A stretch of DNA of 64,000 nt from Miltoncostaea sp963770865 (GCA_963770865.1 CAVYRD010000011.1:248001-312000); one strand, 5' to 3'; positions 39,209 to 47,032 are shown, numbered from the stretch's first letter. The notes: generated by a model not told the origin, from the sequence alone. A program made the numbers and translations.

Positions 39209-40666
39209 ATGAAGATCAGCCCCGCCCGTCTCGCGATGCTCCTCGGCCCGTGGTCGGCCGCCGCGGGGCCGCTGTACGCCTCCCTGGCCGGCGGCCTTCG
39301 GGCCGCCATCGAGCGGGGCGAGCTCCCGGCCGACACGCTGCTGCCGCCCGAGCGTGAGCTGGCCGGCCGCCTGCACGTGAGCCGGACCACCGTCGTCGGG
39401 GCCTACCGCGCGCTGAAGGAGGAGGGCCTCCTCGACAGCCGTCAGGGGCGCGGGACCTGGGTCGTCGCGCCGCCGGCGCCGGCCCCCGCGTCGGACCGCG
39501 CGTTCTCGGGCGAGCTGTACGCCGACCTGATCGGCGGCGGCGCGGGGCTCATCGAGCTCTCGGCTGCGGCGCCCCTGCCGACGTCCGTCGTCGCCGAGGA
39601 GATCGCCCGGCTGGGCCCGGCCGAGCTCGCCGGGCGGGTCGAGGGCAGCGGCTACCTGCCCTCGGGGCTGCCCGCGCTACGCGAGCAAATCGCCGAGCTG
39701 CACACGGCGCAGGGGCTGCCGACCCGGGCGGACGAGGTGCTGGTCACGACCGGCGCCCAGCAGGCCATCGGCCTGGTGACGACGCTGTTCGGCGAGGCGG
39801 GCCAGGCCGTGCTGATGGAGGAGGCGACCTACCCGGGGGCGCTCGACATGGTGCGCGCCGGCGCGATGCGGCCGGTCGGGATCCCGCTCGACGGGGGAGG
39901 CGTGGTCGTCGACGCCCTCGAGGACCTGCTCGACCGCATCCGTCCGCGCTTCGCCTACCTGGTGCCGGCCCACCAGAACCCGACCGGGTCGGTCCTCTCC
40001 GAGGCGCGCAGCCGTCGCGTGGCCGAGCTGTCGGCCCGCTACCGCGTGCCGGTGGTGGAGGATCTCGCGCTGCGCGACCTGCGGATGTCCGCCCGGCCGG
40101 TGCCCGCCCCGATCGCCGCCCACGACCCGGACGCCCTGGTCATCTCGATCGGCTCGATGAGCAAGGTGTTCTGGGCCGGGCTGCGCGTCGGCTGGATCCG
40201 GGCGCCGCGGCCGGCGATCGAGCGGCTGATGCGCCTGAAGATCGCCTCCGACATGGGCACGAGCGTGCTGTCGCAGGTCATCTCCGCCGCCGCGCTGCCC
40301 CGCCTCGACGAGGCGATGGCCGAACGGCGCGCCGCGCTGGTGGCGGGCCACGCGGCGCTCGCGGGCGCGCTGTCGCGCCACGTCCCCGACTGGACCTGGG
40401 ACACGCCGCCGGGCGGATGCATCCTCTGGGTGCGCCTGCCGGCCGGCGACGCGCGGGAGTTCGCGCAGGTCGCCCAGCGCTGCGGGGTCAGCGTCGTTCC
40501 GGGCCAGGTCCTCTCGGCCGAGGGCGGCCACGCGGACCGGCTGCGCATGCCCTTCGTCGCCGAGCCCGACGTCCTGGACGAGGCCGCCCGGCGGCTCGGC
40601 CTGGCGTGGGACCTCTACGCGCGCGGCCTGGGCGGCGGCGGCGCCCCGGCCTCGGTCATCGTCTGA
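39209..40666 (+). CDS. MocR-type transcriptional regulator (GntR HTH plus aminotransferase fold)
   Basis: 485 residues from ATG 39209 (TTG 39200 is the alternative). The N-terminal GntR winged helix has LYASLAGGLRAAIERGELPA, LPPERELAGRLHVSRTTVVG and YRALKEEGLLDSRQGRGTWV. The fold-type-I aminotransferase domain has GYLPSGLPALREQIAELH, TTGAQQAIGLVTTLF, YLVPAHQNPTGSVL and the PLP-lysine segment ISIGSMSKVFWAGLRVGWIR. The PLP lysine is kept, so it should sense PLP or an amino compound. It is divergent from a 68-residue protein gene. Targets beyond that are unknown. Confidence 0.9.
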   Translation: MKISPARLAMLLGPWSAAAGPLYASLAGGLRAAIERGELPADTLLPPERELAGRLHVSRTTVVGAYRALKEEGLLDSRQGRGTWVVAPPAPAPASDRAFSGELYADLIGGGAGLIELSAAAPLPTSVVAEEIARLGPAELAGRVEGSGYLPSGLPALREQIAELHTAQGLPTRADEVLVTTGAQQAIGLVTTLFGEAGQAVLMEEATYPGALDMVRAGAMRPVGIPLDGGGVVVDALEDLLDRIRPRFAYLVPAHQNPTGSVLSEARSRRVAELSARYRVPVVEDLALRDLRMSARPVPAPIAAHDPDALVISIGSMSKVFWAGLRVGWIRAPRPAIERLMRLKIASDMGTSVLSQVISAAALPRLDEAMAERRAALVAGHAALAGALSRHVPDWTWDTPPGGCILWVRLPAGDAREFAQVAQRCGVSVVPGQVLSAEGGHADRLRMPFVAEPDVLDEAARRLGLAWDLYARGLGGGGAPASVIV

Positions 40667-40694
40667 GCGGTCGCGGGGAAGTCACGGGCGTGCG

Positions 40695-40883
40695 TCAGGC
40701 GCCCGGCGCCCGCCCGGACGGGCGCATCAGCGTGATGGCGATGACGGCGATGAGCGGGAAGAGGAACCCGAGGACGCCCCACAGCCCCGGGTTGAACCCC
40801 TTCTCGACGGCCTTCTTGCTGCACCAGACCGCGCAGACGATCGAGATCGTGAGGCTGATCAGGATGAGGATGAGCAGGTCCAC
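40695..40883 (-). CDS. Small two-helix membrane protein (62 aa)
   Basis: Starts at GTG 40883 and encodes MDLLILILISLTISIVCAVW followed by CSKKAVEKGFNPGLWGVLGF and LFPLIAVIAITLMRPSG. That gives two hydrophobic helices with a positively charged loop between them. This CVxKxxxEKGxNPxxWGVLGFLFP-type pattern is common in small membrane proteins of actinomycetes of unknown role. Convergent with the MocR gene. Confidence 0.7.
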   Translation of the reverse strand: MDLLILILISLTISIVCAVWCSKKAVEKGFNPGLWGVLGFLFPLIAVIAITLMRPSGRAPGA

Positions 40884-41149
40884 GGGCGCCTCCGCGCGGT
40901 GGCCGGGGGACGAGCGGCGACAGCCTAGCGGCGGCGGCGGCGCCCGGCGCTGCGCACGACGGCCGAGCCCACGACGCGGCCCGGGTCGTTCACCTGAGTG
41001 CCGGAACGGCTGCGTCGGTGCCCGAGCGGGGCTCAGGGCGCCCGGGCGCGCGGCCCGTCTGCGTATCGTGCGCCGGTCCACAGTCCCGGCGCGATGCGGG
41101 ACGGCGGGGCCGTGAGTCCCCGTCCCCGACGATCCTGGAAGGCTCCGGA

Positions 41150-41536
41150 ATGATTCGAGTGCTCGTTCGGACGGCGGTCCTGCTCATCGCCAACGCAGTC
41201 GGCCTCCTCGTGGCCGCGGCCGTGCTGGACGGCGTGACGCTGGACGCGGCGGGGTTCATCGTCGCCGTGATCGTCTTCACGGTGGCCTTCGCGCTGATGC
41301 AGCCGTTCCTCGCGGTGCAGTTGCGCCGGGGCGGTTCGGCGGCGCTCGGCGGGGTGGCGCTCATCGCCACGCTCGCCTCCCTGATCATCACGACGCTCAT
41401 CACCGACGGGCTCTCGATCAGCGGGGCAGGCACGTGGGTCGCCGCGACGGTCATCGTCTGGGTCGCGGCGTTGCTCGCCGCGTTCATCCTCCCGTTCCTC
41501 GGGCTCAAGAAGTACCTGGAGGAGCGGCGGGCGTAG
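41150..41536 (+). CDS. Phage holin family 4-type small membrane protein
   Basis: 128 residues from ATG 41150 with GGAAGG upstream. Four hydrophobic helices are visible: VLLIANAVGLLVAAAVLDGV, GFIVAVIVFTVAFALMQPFL, ALGGVALIATLASLIITTLI and WVAATVIVWVAALLAAFILP. The layout matches the Phage_holin_4_2 family (PF04020 type), which is mostly chromosomal and not linked to prophages. There are no phage genes nearby. Function is unknown. Confidence 0.7.
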   Translation: MIRVLVRTAVLLIANAVGLLVAAAVLDGVTLDAAGFIVAVIVFTVAFALMQPFLAVQLRRGGSAALGGVALIATLASLIITTLITDGLSISGAGTWVAATVIVWVAALLAAFILPFLGLKKYLEERRA

Positions 41537-41618
41537 GGCCGCCGCCGGCCCCGCCGCCGCGCCGGCACGCCCGTCTCGGTCATCGTCTGACCGGACGGAC
41601 GGCGCGGCGCCGGGCGGC

Positions 41619-42017
41619 TCAGGTGGACAGCAGCCGGTCGAAGAACGAGCGGTAGCGCGTCAGCGCGACCCGCAGGTCCTCCGTCGAGACGTCCTCGCCC
41701 CGGTCCCACTGGCCCTCGAGGGTCTTGCGCTCGTTCGAGAAGGTCTCGGCCAGGCGCTGCATCAGCTCGGCCACGAGCGCGTCGGCCTGCTCCACGGCGT
41801 TGCGGGGCTCGTCCACGAAGCCGGCCTGGATTCCCTCCCAGCGGCGGCGGAAGCCGTCGTCGTCGCCCCGGTCCACGAGCGGGGCGCCCGTGTCGCGCGC
41901 CGCGTCCTCTGCGGGCTCCGGAGCGGTCTCGTCGATCGCGGCCTGCGGCTCGGCCTGATGCTCGGACTGCGCGAGATCGTCGGTCGTCAGTCGTCCGGTC
42001 TGTCGTTCGGTGGTCAT
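41619..42017 (-). CDS. Hypothetical protein, paralogue of its upstream neighbour
   Basis: 132 residues from ATG 42017. The N-terminal 50 residues are acidic and probably disordered. The C-terminal about 75 residues (RRRWEGIQAGFVDEPRNAVE, then DALVAELMQRLAETF, VSTEDLRVALTRYRSFFDRL) align with the C-terminal part of the next gene. Key shared elements are RW-G-Q--FVDEP--AV--AD-L--E-M and STEDLR-A---(Y/F)R--F-RL. The family is common in actinomycetes with no known function. The start overlaps the upstream stop by 4 bases. Confidence 0.7.
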   Translation of the reverse strand: MTTERQTGRLTTDDLAQSEHQAEPQAAIDETAPEPAEDAARDTGAPLVDRGDDDGFRRRWEGIQAGFVDEPRNAVEQADALVAELMQRLAETFSNERKTLEGQWDRGEDVSTEDLRVALTRYRSFFDRLLST

Positions 42018-42586
42018 CGGGTCCCCCTCACGTGGTCGATATCGGCCGTCTGCCCGGCGCCGACGAGGCGCTCGAAGAGCCCGCGGAAGTGCACCATCGC
42101 CTGGCGCAGGTCCTCCGTGCTCGCGTCGCCGCTGCCGTAGGCCGTGTGGATGCGGTGCCCCTCGCGGTAGTCCTCGACCACCTCGGGGTGGTTGACGGAC
42201 ATGAGCTCCTCCTGCGCCGCGAAGTCGTCCACCGGATACCCGCGGTCGCGCATGACCTCGGTCAGCAGGCCGTCCGCGGCGCCGACGGCCGCGGCGGGCT
42301 CGTCGACGAACTGGGACTGCACGCCGCGCCAGCGGTCCCGGTACCCGTCCGCCGCCGACGGCGACAGCGGGCGGATGTCGAGCGCGTCGCGACGGTCGCG
42401 CCGCCCCAGCAGCTCGGCCTCGGCGCGGGAGCGGTCGCCCTCACGCTCGCGCAGCGCGCGGTCGTACTCCGGCCCGAAGTCCTCGCGCAGGCGGTCCGTG
42501 CGCCGCGACCGCATGGCCGCGACGGCCACCGCCGCGACGACGATCACGACCAGGGCGATGATCACCACCCAGACCCACGCATCCAT
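42014..42586 (-). CDS. Membrane-anchored paralogue of the 41.6 kb protein
   Basis: 190 residues from ATG 42586. One N-terminal membrane helix (VWVVIIALVVIVVAAVAVAA) is followed by a basic stretch and a charged helical region (REDFGPEYDRALREREGDRS). The C-terminal domain RDRWRGVQSQFVDEPAAAVG, then LLTEVMRDRGYP and ASTEDLRQAMVHFRGLFERL, is shared with the next gene. FGPEYDR is a recurrent element in actinobacterial membrane proteins of this kind. The ATGA overlap makes the two paralogues one translational unit: one tethered, one soluble. Confidence 0.7.
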   Translation of the reverse strand: MDAWVWVVIIALVVIVVAAVAVAAMRSRRTDRLREDFGPEYDRALREREGDRSRAEAELLGRRDRRDALDIRPLSPSAADGYRDRWRGVQSQFVDEPAAAVGAADGLLTEVMRDRGYPVDDFAAQEELMSVNHPEVVEDYREGHRIHTAYGSGDASTEDLRQAMVHFRGLFERLVGAGQTADIDHVRGTR

Positions 42587-42916
42587 TGTCAGCTCCCCTC
42601 GACGGCGGCCCCGGGTGGACCGCAGGCCCTGGGGATGGCCCGTCGCGGGGGCCCGCAAACCGGAGAACCGCCAAAAGCTCCGAACCGGGCGGTCTATCCG
42701 GGCGCCGACGAACGAGAGCAGCGCCGTCTGCGCCGCGCGGATGCGGCCGATCCGCCGGACGGCGTCCACGGCCGGCCGTCCGCCGGTGGTACCCGCGCGA
42801 GATCTCGTGTGCCCCAAACCTTTTCGGTCCCCACGCGGTGCCGAAAAGACACAGTGACCGGCGGCGGGGGACGGGACGTCCGTGCGCCGCTGCAGTGCCC
42901 ACGACAGCGAGGAACC
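42587..42916. other. Divergent intergenic region
   Basis: The 330-base gap between the membrane paralogue and the 42.9 kb gene contains the AT-rich inverted repeat listed separately and must hold two divergent promoters. No ORF is supported. Confidence 0.4.
42820..42848. promoter_or_regulatory. Inverted repeat CTTTTCGG/CCGAAAAG
   Basis: A perfect 8-base inverted repeat, CTTTTCGG (42820-42827) and CCGAAAAG (42841-42848), spaced by 13 bases, lies about 70 bases upstream of the gene at 42917. Its AT-rich core stands out from the surrounding DNA. It could be an operator or a small hairpin. Confidence 0.4.
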
Positions 42917-43228
42917 ATGCACACCACCGGTGGCCACGAGGAGACCGTCTACTCCCTCAACCACCCCGCGCGGCTCGTTGACCCGCTCGAGAGGTGCATG
43001 CTCGATCGTCTGCGTCCCGGCCGCTCGGGCTGGTCGTCCGCCACGCACCTGGGTCACGATCTGGAGCGTCTCTTCGGGGTCCGCGCCCCGGTCCCCGCGA
43101 TCGAGCGCGCCCTGCGCGAGCTCGGCCGGCACCGCCGCATCCAGCTCCTTCTCGATGACGCCGGCACCCTCTGGTACCGGATCCGTCCGGAGGGCTCACC
43201 TCTCTCCCGGCAGTCGCCCGGCGAGTAG
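42917..43228 (+). CDS. Hypothetical winged-helix-like protein (103 aa)
   Basis: Starts at ATG 42917 with GAGGAACC upstream. The helical middle (LERCMLDRLRPGRSGWSSAT, then HLGHDLERLFGVRAPVPAIE and RALRELGRHRRIQLLLDDAG) ends with a strand LWYRI. The order of helices followed by a basic hairpin fits a winged-helix fold, and HLGHDLERLFG is a known actinobacterial element. DNA binding is plausible but not shown. Confidence 0.55.
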   Translation: MHTTGGHEETVYSLNHPARLVDPLERCMLDRLRPGRSGWSSATHLGHDLERLFGVRAPVPAIERALRELGRHRRIQLLLDDAGTLWYRIRPEGSPLSRQSPGE

Positions 43229-43320
43229 GGCGCCCGGCGGGGAGGGGCGGCGGCCCCCGCGGTTGGGCGGTGGAGTCGAGCCCATTCGGGGTTCAGGTCG
43301 CGTTCCGGCGCGCACACAGG

Positions 43321-43326
43321 TACGGT
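43321..43326 (+). promoter_or_regulatory. -10 box (TACGGT) of the 37-aa protein gene
   Basis: GGTACGGT, with TACGGT at 43321-43326, lies 9 bases before ATG 43336, leaving almost no leader. It fits the leaderless pattern loosely. Confidence 0.3.
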
Positions 43327-43335
43327 TCCCGCCGG

Positions 43336-43449
43336 ATGCTCTTCGACCAGGAACAGCACGGGCGGACGATGAAGGTCGTGGCGATCGTCCTTGCGCTCGT
43401 GTTCCTGGTCGGCATGTTCGTCCTCGGCGGGGTCCTGCTCTTCACCTGA
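43336..43449 (+). CDS. 37-residue single-pass membrane protein
   Basis: ATG 43336 to TGA 43447-43449 encodes MLFDQEQHGRTMKVVAIVLA followed by LVFLVGMFVLGGVLLFT. It is a short polar head followed by one long hydrophobic helix running to the C-terminus. A -10 box lies before it and a perfect intrinsic terminator 36 bases after it, so it forms its own short transcription unit. It could be a regulatory membrane peptide or a small toxin-like peptide; no family is recognised. Confidence 0.55.
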   Translation: MLFDQEQHGRTMKVVAIVLALVFLVGMFVLGGVLLFT

Positions 43450-43484
43450 TATGGAGTGATCTCCTGTCAAGTGGCACGGCGAGG

Positions 43485-43508
43485 AGACCCGCGTGAGCGG
43501 GTCTTTTT
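43485..43508 (+). terminator. Rho-independent terminator
   Basis: A perfect 8-bp stem, AGACCCGC (43485-43492) with GCGGGTCT (43497-43504), GTGA tetraloop, then TTTT into C. It is one of the few hairpin-plus-T-tract terminators in the window and ends the 37-residue protein transcript. Confidence 0.85.
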
Positions 43509-43728
43509 CGTGGACGTGAGAGAGCGCGCCGGGGTGGCTCGCGACGGTCGCGGTCAGGCTGATATGCGCGGGTTGGTCACCGCATGACCGGGTGTTCGGC
43601 GGGGGCGGGGCGCTCTCTAGCATCGAGCGTGGCCGGTGGGCTGCTCATAGGTGTGTCGCGCATCGCCCCTCGCGGCGTCCTTGGCCGGCCGACCGGCGCG
43701 CTCTCTCGTCCAGGATGCTCGCCCGGGG

Positions 43729-44826
43729 TTAGTCCATCACCGCAAGGCTCCAGCACCAGCCCGCCAGCTCGCGCGCCACTGCCGTCGCCACGAGCGTCGA
43801 GCGAAGGCCGCGGCGGCGCTCGAGCTGGTGCCAGCGGTGGTGAAGCCGGAGCCCCGCCTGTTCGGCGCGGGCGCGCACCTCGGGGCGCTGTCCGGCGCGC
43901 CGGCGCTCGATCACGGCGCTTACGCGCAGCGCAGGTCGGTGGTGCCAGGCGGCCTCCACCAGGAGGCGTCGTGCGTGGGAGTTGCCGGCCTTGGTGATCG
44001 GGCCGCGGCTGTGGCGTGCCCCTGACTGACTCTCGCTCGGTGTGAGGCCCAGGTAGGCGCCGATCGTGGCACCGCGCAGGCGATGGAAGTCACCGATCTC
44101 GACCGCCAGCGCGAAGGCGGTGAGGGTGCCGACCCCACGCAGGCACGACAGGCGCCCCACCACCGGCGCAAAGCGCGGGTCGGCGGCCATCTGAGCGATC
44201 TGCTCATCAAGCCGCTCGCGGCGAAGACCCGCCCCGAGAACGGCGGCATAGTAGTCATCGAAGGCCGCGCGGGTGCCCGGATGCTCGAGGCGCTGGCGCC
44301 GCAGCCAGGTCTCGTGTGCGGCCGTCCAGGCGCGCCCGGACTCGTACACCAGGCCATGGCGCAGAAGGAGCTTGGAGAGACGGTGTCGGGTCCGCATCAG
44401 ATCGGCCCGGGCGTCCTCGCGGGCGCGCACCAGATCGCGCGCGGCCTCGTCGAGCGGATCGGGGATCCTCACCGGCGTGAGCTCCCCCCGGCGCAGAAGG
44501 CGCACCAGCTGCTCGGCATCAGAGACATCGCTCTTTCGGCCACGGCCCGCAGGCGAGCGCGCGATCAGGCTCGGCGCGGCAACCAGGCAGTGCATTCCCG
44601 CCGCCTCGCACGAGCGGGCCAGGCCGAAGCCGGTCGGCCCGGCCTCGTAGGTCACCCGCACCGGGGCGGCGAGCCGGCTGAGCCAGTCGACCAACTGCTC
44701 CGCGCCATGCGGGGCGCGCATCACCCGCAGCTCGCCTGTGTGTTCATCGATCAGCCCGGCGACCACGCTCCTGGCGTGCACATCCAGGCCGACGAAAGTA
44801 CCGTTGCCCATACCGGCGCCTCCCAT
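43729..44826 (-). mobile_element. IS110-family insertion sequence transposase
   Basis: 365 residues from ATG 44826, or 360 from ATG 44811 (MGNGTFVGLDVHARSVV). IS110 transposases are DEDD/serine recombinases that use a structured noncoding RNA. The N-terminal RuvC-like domain has FVGLDVHARS, VTYEAGPTGFGLARSC and KSDVSDAEQLVRLLRRGEL. The C-terminal transposase_20 domain has LRGVGTLTAFALAVEIGDFH, YLGLTPSESQSGARHSRGPI and TKAGNSHARRLLVEAAW, with the expected serine in the SG segment. The frame is intact, so the element may be active. Element ends cannot be set, as this family lacks terminal inverted repeats. Confidence 0.9.
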
Positions 44827-45000
44827 GACTGTGGCTCTACCGCCGGGCTTGCTCCCGGCGGCAACCCACGATCACGCATGAGCGGGGCGCCGGCACGAGC
44901 CCGGCGCTCCATACGGTCTAGCGGCGTCCCCCGGCGTCCGGACCCACCACCGGGCCGTCCCGGCGTTCGACGCCCAGGCTCCGGGTCGAGCGGCCTTCGC
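44827..45000 (-). ncRNA. Candidate bridge-RNA region upstream of the IS110 transposase
   Basis: Upstream of the transposase start lies a gene-free stretch with strong hairpins: CCGCCGGG/CCCGGCGG (44840-44861, 6-base loop) and GGGGCGCCGG/CCGGCGCTCC (44884-44910, 7-base loop, one G-T pair). Elements of the IS110 group encode a bridge RNA in the noncoding end 5' of the transposase. The position and structure fit, but the guide loops have not been identified. Confidence 0.4.
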
Positions 45001-45023
45001 GTGCCGACGCCGCGCCCGGGCGG

Positions 45024-45035
45024 TAGCCTCCCGCC
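45024..45035 (+). promoter_or_regulatory. Leaderless promoter -10 box
   Basis: GG followed by TAGCCT (45024-45029) lies 6 bases before ATG 45036 with no ribosome binding site between. Confidence 0.45.
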
Positions 45036-45260
45036 ATGGGGCTGTTCCGGCGCAGGATCACCGAGGACACCGACCTGGAGCGCGTGTCGGATGAGCGGCT
45101 GCTGGCGGAGCACCGGCGACGCGTGCTGGCGGAGAGCGACCCCCACGGCGGCGCAGCGCTGGGGGCGAGCTTCGGGCTGGCGGCCGACATCGAGGACGTG
45201 CTCGACCGGCGGGGCGTGAGCTACCCCTCGGCCGAGGAGATACTCCAGGACGCGAGGTAG
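45036..45260 (+). CDS. Hypothetical small charged protein (74 aa)
   Basis: ATG 45036, leaderless by its promoter. The protein is charged and helical: MGLFRRRITEDTDLERVSDE, RLLAEHRRRVLAESDPHGGA, then GLAADIEDVLDRRGVSYPSA. There is no signal peptide or cysteine. It reads as a soluble helical bundle of unknown function, placed between the IS110 element and the GYD-domain gene. Confidence 0.55.
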   Translation: MGLFRRRITEDTDLERVSDERLLAEHRRRVLAESDPHGGAALGASFGLAADIEDVLDRRGVSYPSAEEILQDAR

Positions 45261-45400
45261 CCCGCTGCGCGCCCGCGCCTCAGCCGACCCCCCATCACGA
45301 GCCCTACGCTCCTCGATTCGGAACCCCCGTGAGGGGCCCGCGGCCCATTCCCACAGCCCCGGAACCGGGCCGGCGGTGCCGCCGGGCCCGTGATGTCGAG

Positions 45401-45772
45401 TCAGAGGGCCTCCTCGTAGCCCGCACGCCACTCTTCCCGGGGCCCTCCTGGGGCCTGGTAGGCGGGGGCGATCACCTTTGCGAGCTCGAGGGAGCCGCGC
45501 ACCTCACTGCTGGTGAGCAGGTGGACGGTCCTCATCTGCGCGATGCGGCCGCTCGCGGAGATGGAGGCCGAGACAGCCGCCGCCGCGGTGGCGTCGGGTA
45601 CCTCGAATATCGCCAGGCCATCGTGGTCGCCGAGCATCCAGTAGAAGGTCACGAGATCGCCCCCAGCCGCTTCGATGACCTTGCGGGCGGCCGCCTCGCG
45701 ATCCTCGGGATGCTGGACCATGCTCCGCCAGACGTCCTTGGCGTAGGTGAAGAAGGTCAGGTAGGTGGACAT
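45401..45772 (-). CDS. GYD-domain protein
   Basis: 123 residues from ATG 45772, with GGGGGAGCC upstream. The sequence STYLTFFTYAKDVWRSMVQH (with RSMVQHPEDREAAARKVIE), then GGDLVTFYWMLGDHDGLAIFEVPD, matches the GYD domain, a small alpha/beta dimeric fold named for its G-Y-D motif (here GDHD). Function of the family is not established. It faces away from the biosynthetic operon. Confidence 0.8.
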   Translation of the reverse strand: MSTYLTFFTYAKDVWRSMVQHPEDREAAARKVIEAAGGDLVTFYWMLGDHDGLAIFEVPDATAAAAVSASISASGRIAQMRTVHLLTSSEVRGSLELAKVIAPAYQAPGGPREEWRAGYEEAL

Positions 45773-46197
45773 GTTCGGCTCCCCCGACGCGGGTCGATGG
45801 AAAGCCCCGTCTGCCGTGTGACGAGCCGCGCCTCTCCGGGCATTCCCCTTGCACGGTCCTACACCCCGTGGAGGGGGGCCGGATAGGGAGTCTGGCGGAT
45901 CTGTGAGGTTTTCCCGTGACCGGCCTGGGCCGGGAGCGATATCCGGGGACCGCGCCGAACGGGCAGTGCCACCTCGGTCGGCGGAGCGCACGCTAGGCCG
46001 TGTCTTGACGGGAAGCCGCTCATCCAGGTGCTCGGCGATTCACCCAGTGAGACGGTCATTCGCTTGCGCTTGACCCGCGGAAAGCAAGCGGCGAGATTCG
46101 ACGCCAGGCGCACCTCCTGCGCCGCTGGGATCGGAGGGGTCTATGGCCCCCGCACATCCACATCAGCCTCATGCGCTCGGAGACAGGAGGAAATTCT
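45773..46197. other. Intergenic region with a candidate sigma-70 promoter
   Basis: This 425-base gap has no supported ORF. TTGACC (46070-46075) and GAGATT (46093-46098) are spaced by 17 bases and could drive the gene at 46198. The match of the -10 box is weak. Confidence 0.35.
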
Positions 46198-46425
46198 GTG
46201 TGGGAGTACGCGATGGACGAGGATCGGCTGGTCGGCGACGGAGGCGGCCTGGCGGTGTACCAGCGGCCGGACGGGAGCCGCTACGCCCTCGACCCGGAGG
46301 GTCGCGGCCACGAGCTCTGCTGGGGGGAGGGCGCGATCGGCCCCGCTCGCTTCGACTCGCGGGCCCTCGCCGATGGCCGCTGGCCCGGATCGCGCTCTCG
46401 GAGCGCGGCGCTGGCGCAAACCTGA
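46198..46425 (+). CDS. Hypothetical small protein (75 aa)
   Basis: GTG 46198 is chosen because GGAGGAAATTCT lies just before it; ATG 46171 in the same frame would place that site inside the gene. The protein begins with WEYAMDEDRLVGDGGGLAVY and QRPDGSRYALDPEGRGHELC, and ends in a Ser/Arg tail. Function is unknown. An intrinsic terminator follows 15 bases after the stop, making this a single-gene unit just ahead of the biosynthetic operon. Confidence 0.5.
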   Translation: MWEYAMDEDRLVGDGGGLAVYQRPDGSRYALDPEGRGHELCWGEGAIGPARFDSRALADGRWPGSRSRSAALAQT

Positions 46426-46440
46426 CGTCTGGATGCACGA

Positions 46441-46470
46441 GAAAGCCTCGCATCGGCGGGGCTTTCTTCG
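46441..46470 (+). terminator. Rho-independent terminator
   Basis: GAAAGCCTCGC (46441-46451) pairs with GCGGGGCTTTC (46456-46466) across an ATCG loop, with one T-G wobble, followed by TTCG. It separates the 46.2 kb gene from the acyl carrier protein operon. Confidence 0.7.
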
Positions 46471-46743
46471 ATTCGGGCCCAGCGGCTTCGAGTCGGTCGA
46501 CCTCCTGGGCCACGAGTCCCCTGCACCTCTCGTCTGCGAGCCGGCCGCCCCCAGACCCGTCGGCCCTGGGCCGAGGGAAGTGGCGGCCACGGTTGCCGTT
46601 GCCGCGCCGAGCGCGAGCCGTGGCGTAGCCGGGCCGGGACCGACTGAGCGGCGCCCGCTCCTGGGGCGTCCCGCACCGGCGACCGGCCGTCGCGGGGCGC
46701 TCCCGCGCCATTTCGCCTCTTCTTTCAGACGCAACACCTGCAC
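46471..46743. other. Upstream region of the biosynthetic operon
   Basis: A 273-base stretch without a supported ORF leads up to the operon promoter. No clear operator dyad is visible here, so how the operon is controlled cannot be read from it. Confidence 0.35.
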
Positions 46744-46756
46744 TACGATCGGCCCG
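46744..46756 (+). promoter_or_regulatory. Leaderless promoter -10 box of the acyl carrier protein operon
   Basis: TACGAT (46744-46749), a good -10 box, lies 7 bases before ATG 46757 with no ribosome binding site. It marks the start of the five-gene operon. Confidence 0.5.
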
Positions 46757-47017
46757 ATGCAATCCCGGGACGAGATCGAGGGGGTCCTGCGCGACGCGCT
46801 CACCTCCCTGTTCCCTCGCTACGACATTGGGGGGCTCGCGCTGGACGCCAACCTGGTCGACGCGCTCGACCTCGACAGCATGGCGGTCATCGACTTCGCC
46901 CTCGAGATCGAGAGGCGCCTCGACCTCCACATCCCCGACGACGACCTCATGAAGCTGACCAGCCTCGGCGAGGCGGTCGACTACATCGCGGCGCATCGCG
47001 GCACCCCCGCGGCGTGA
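46757..47017 (+). CDS. Acyl carrier protein of the biosynthetic operon
   Basis: 86 residues from ATG 46757. It is a four-helix carrier protein with the phosphopantetheine serine in VDALDLDSMAVIDFALEIER (DS motif). Helix 3 is present (IPDDDLMKLTSLGEAVDYI). It is not the housekeeping AcpP: it has the divergent start MQSRDEIEGVLRDALTSLFP and lies in an operon with modifying enzymes. It probably carries the growing fatty acyl chain for the ketosynthases, enoyl reductase and acyltransferase that follow. The next start is 16 bases past its stop. Confidence 0.85.
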   Translation: MQSRDEIEGVLRDALTSLFPRYDIGGLALDANLVDALDLDSMAVIDFALEIERRLDLHIPDDDLMKLTSLGEAVDYIAAHRGTPAA

Positions 47018-47032
47018 CGCGGTAAGACCCCG

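Larger units (their letters stand above)
40651..41590. repeat. Two copies of a 16-base direct repeat at convergent gene ends
   Basis: ctcggtcatcgtctga occurs at 40651-40666, forming the last codons of the MocR gene, and again at 41575-41590, in the gap after the holin-like gene. Weaker similarity continues on both sides. Both copies sit between converging genes. It may be a small duplication of a 3' end; chance is not excluded at this length. The span given runs from the first copy to the second. Confidence 0.35.

Noticed and set aside
41150..41536. Prophage marker because of the holin-family match
   Set aside because: No lysin, capsid, portal, terminase or integrase genes are nearby, and this holin family is mostly chromosomal.
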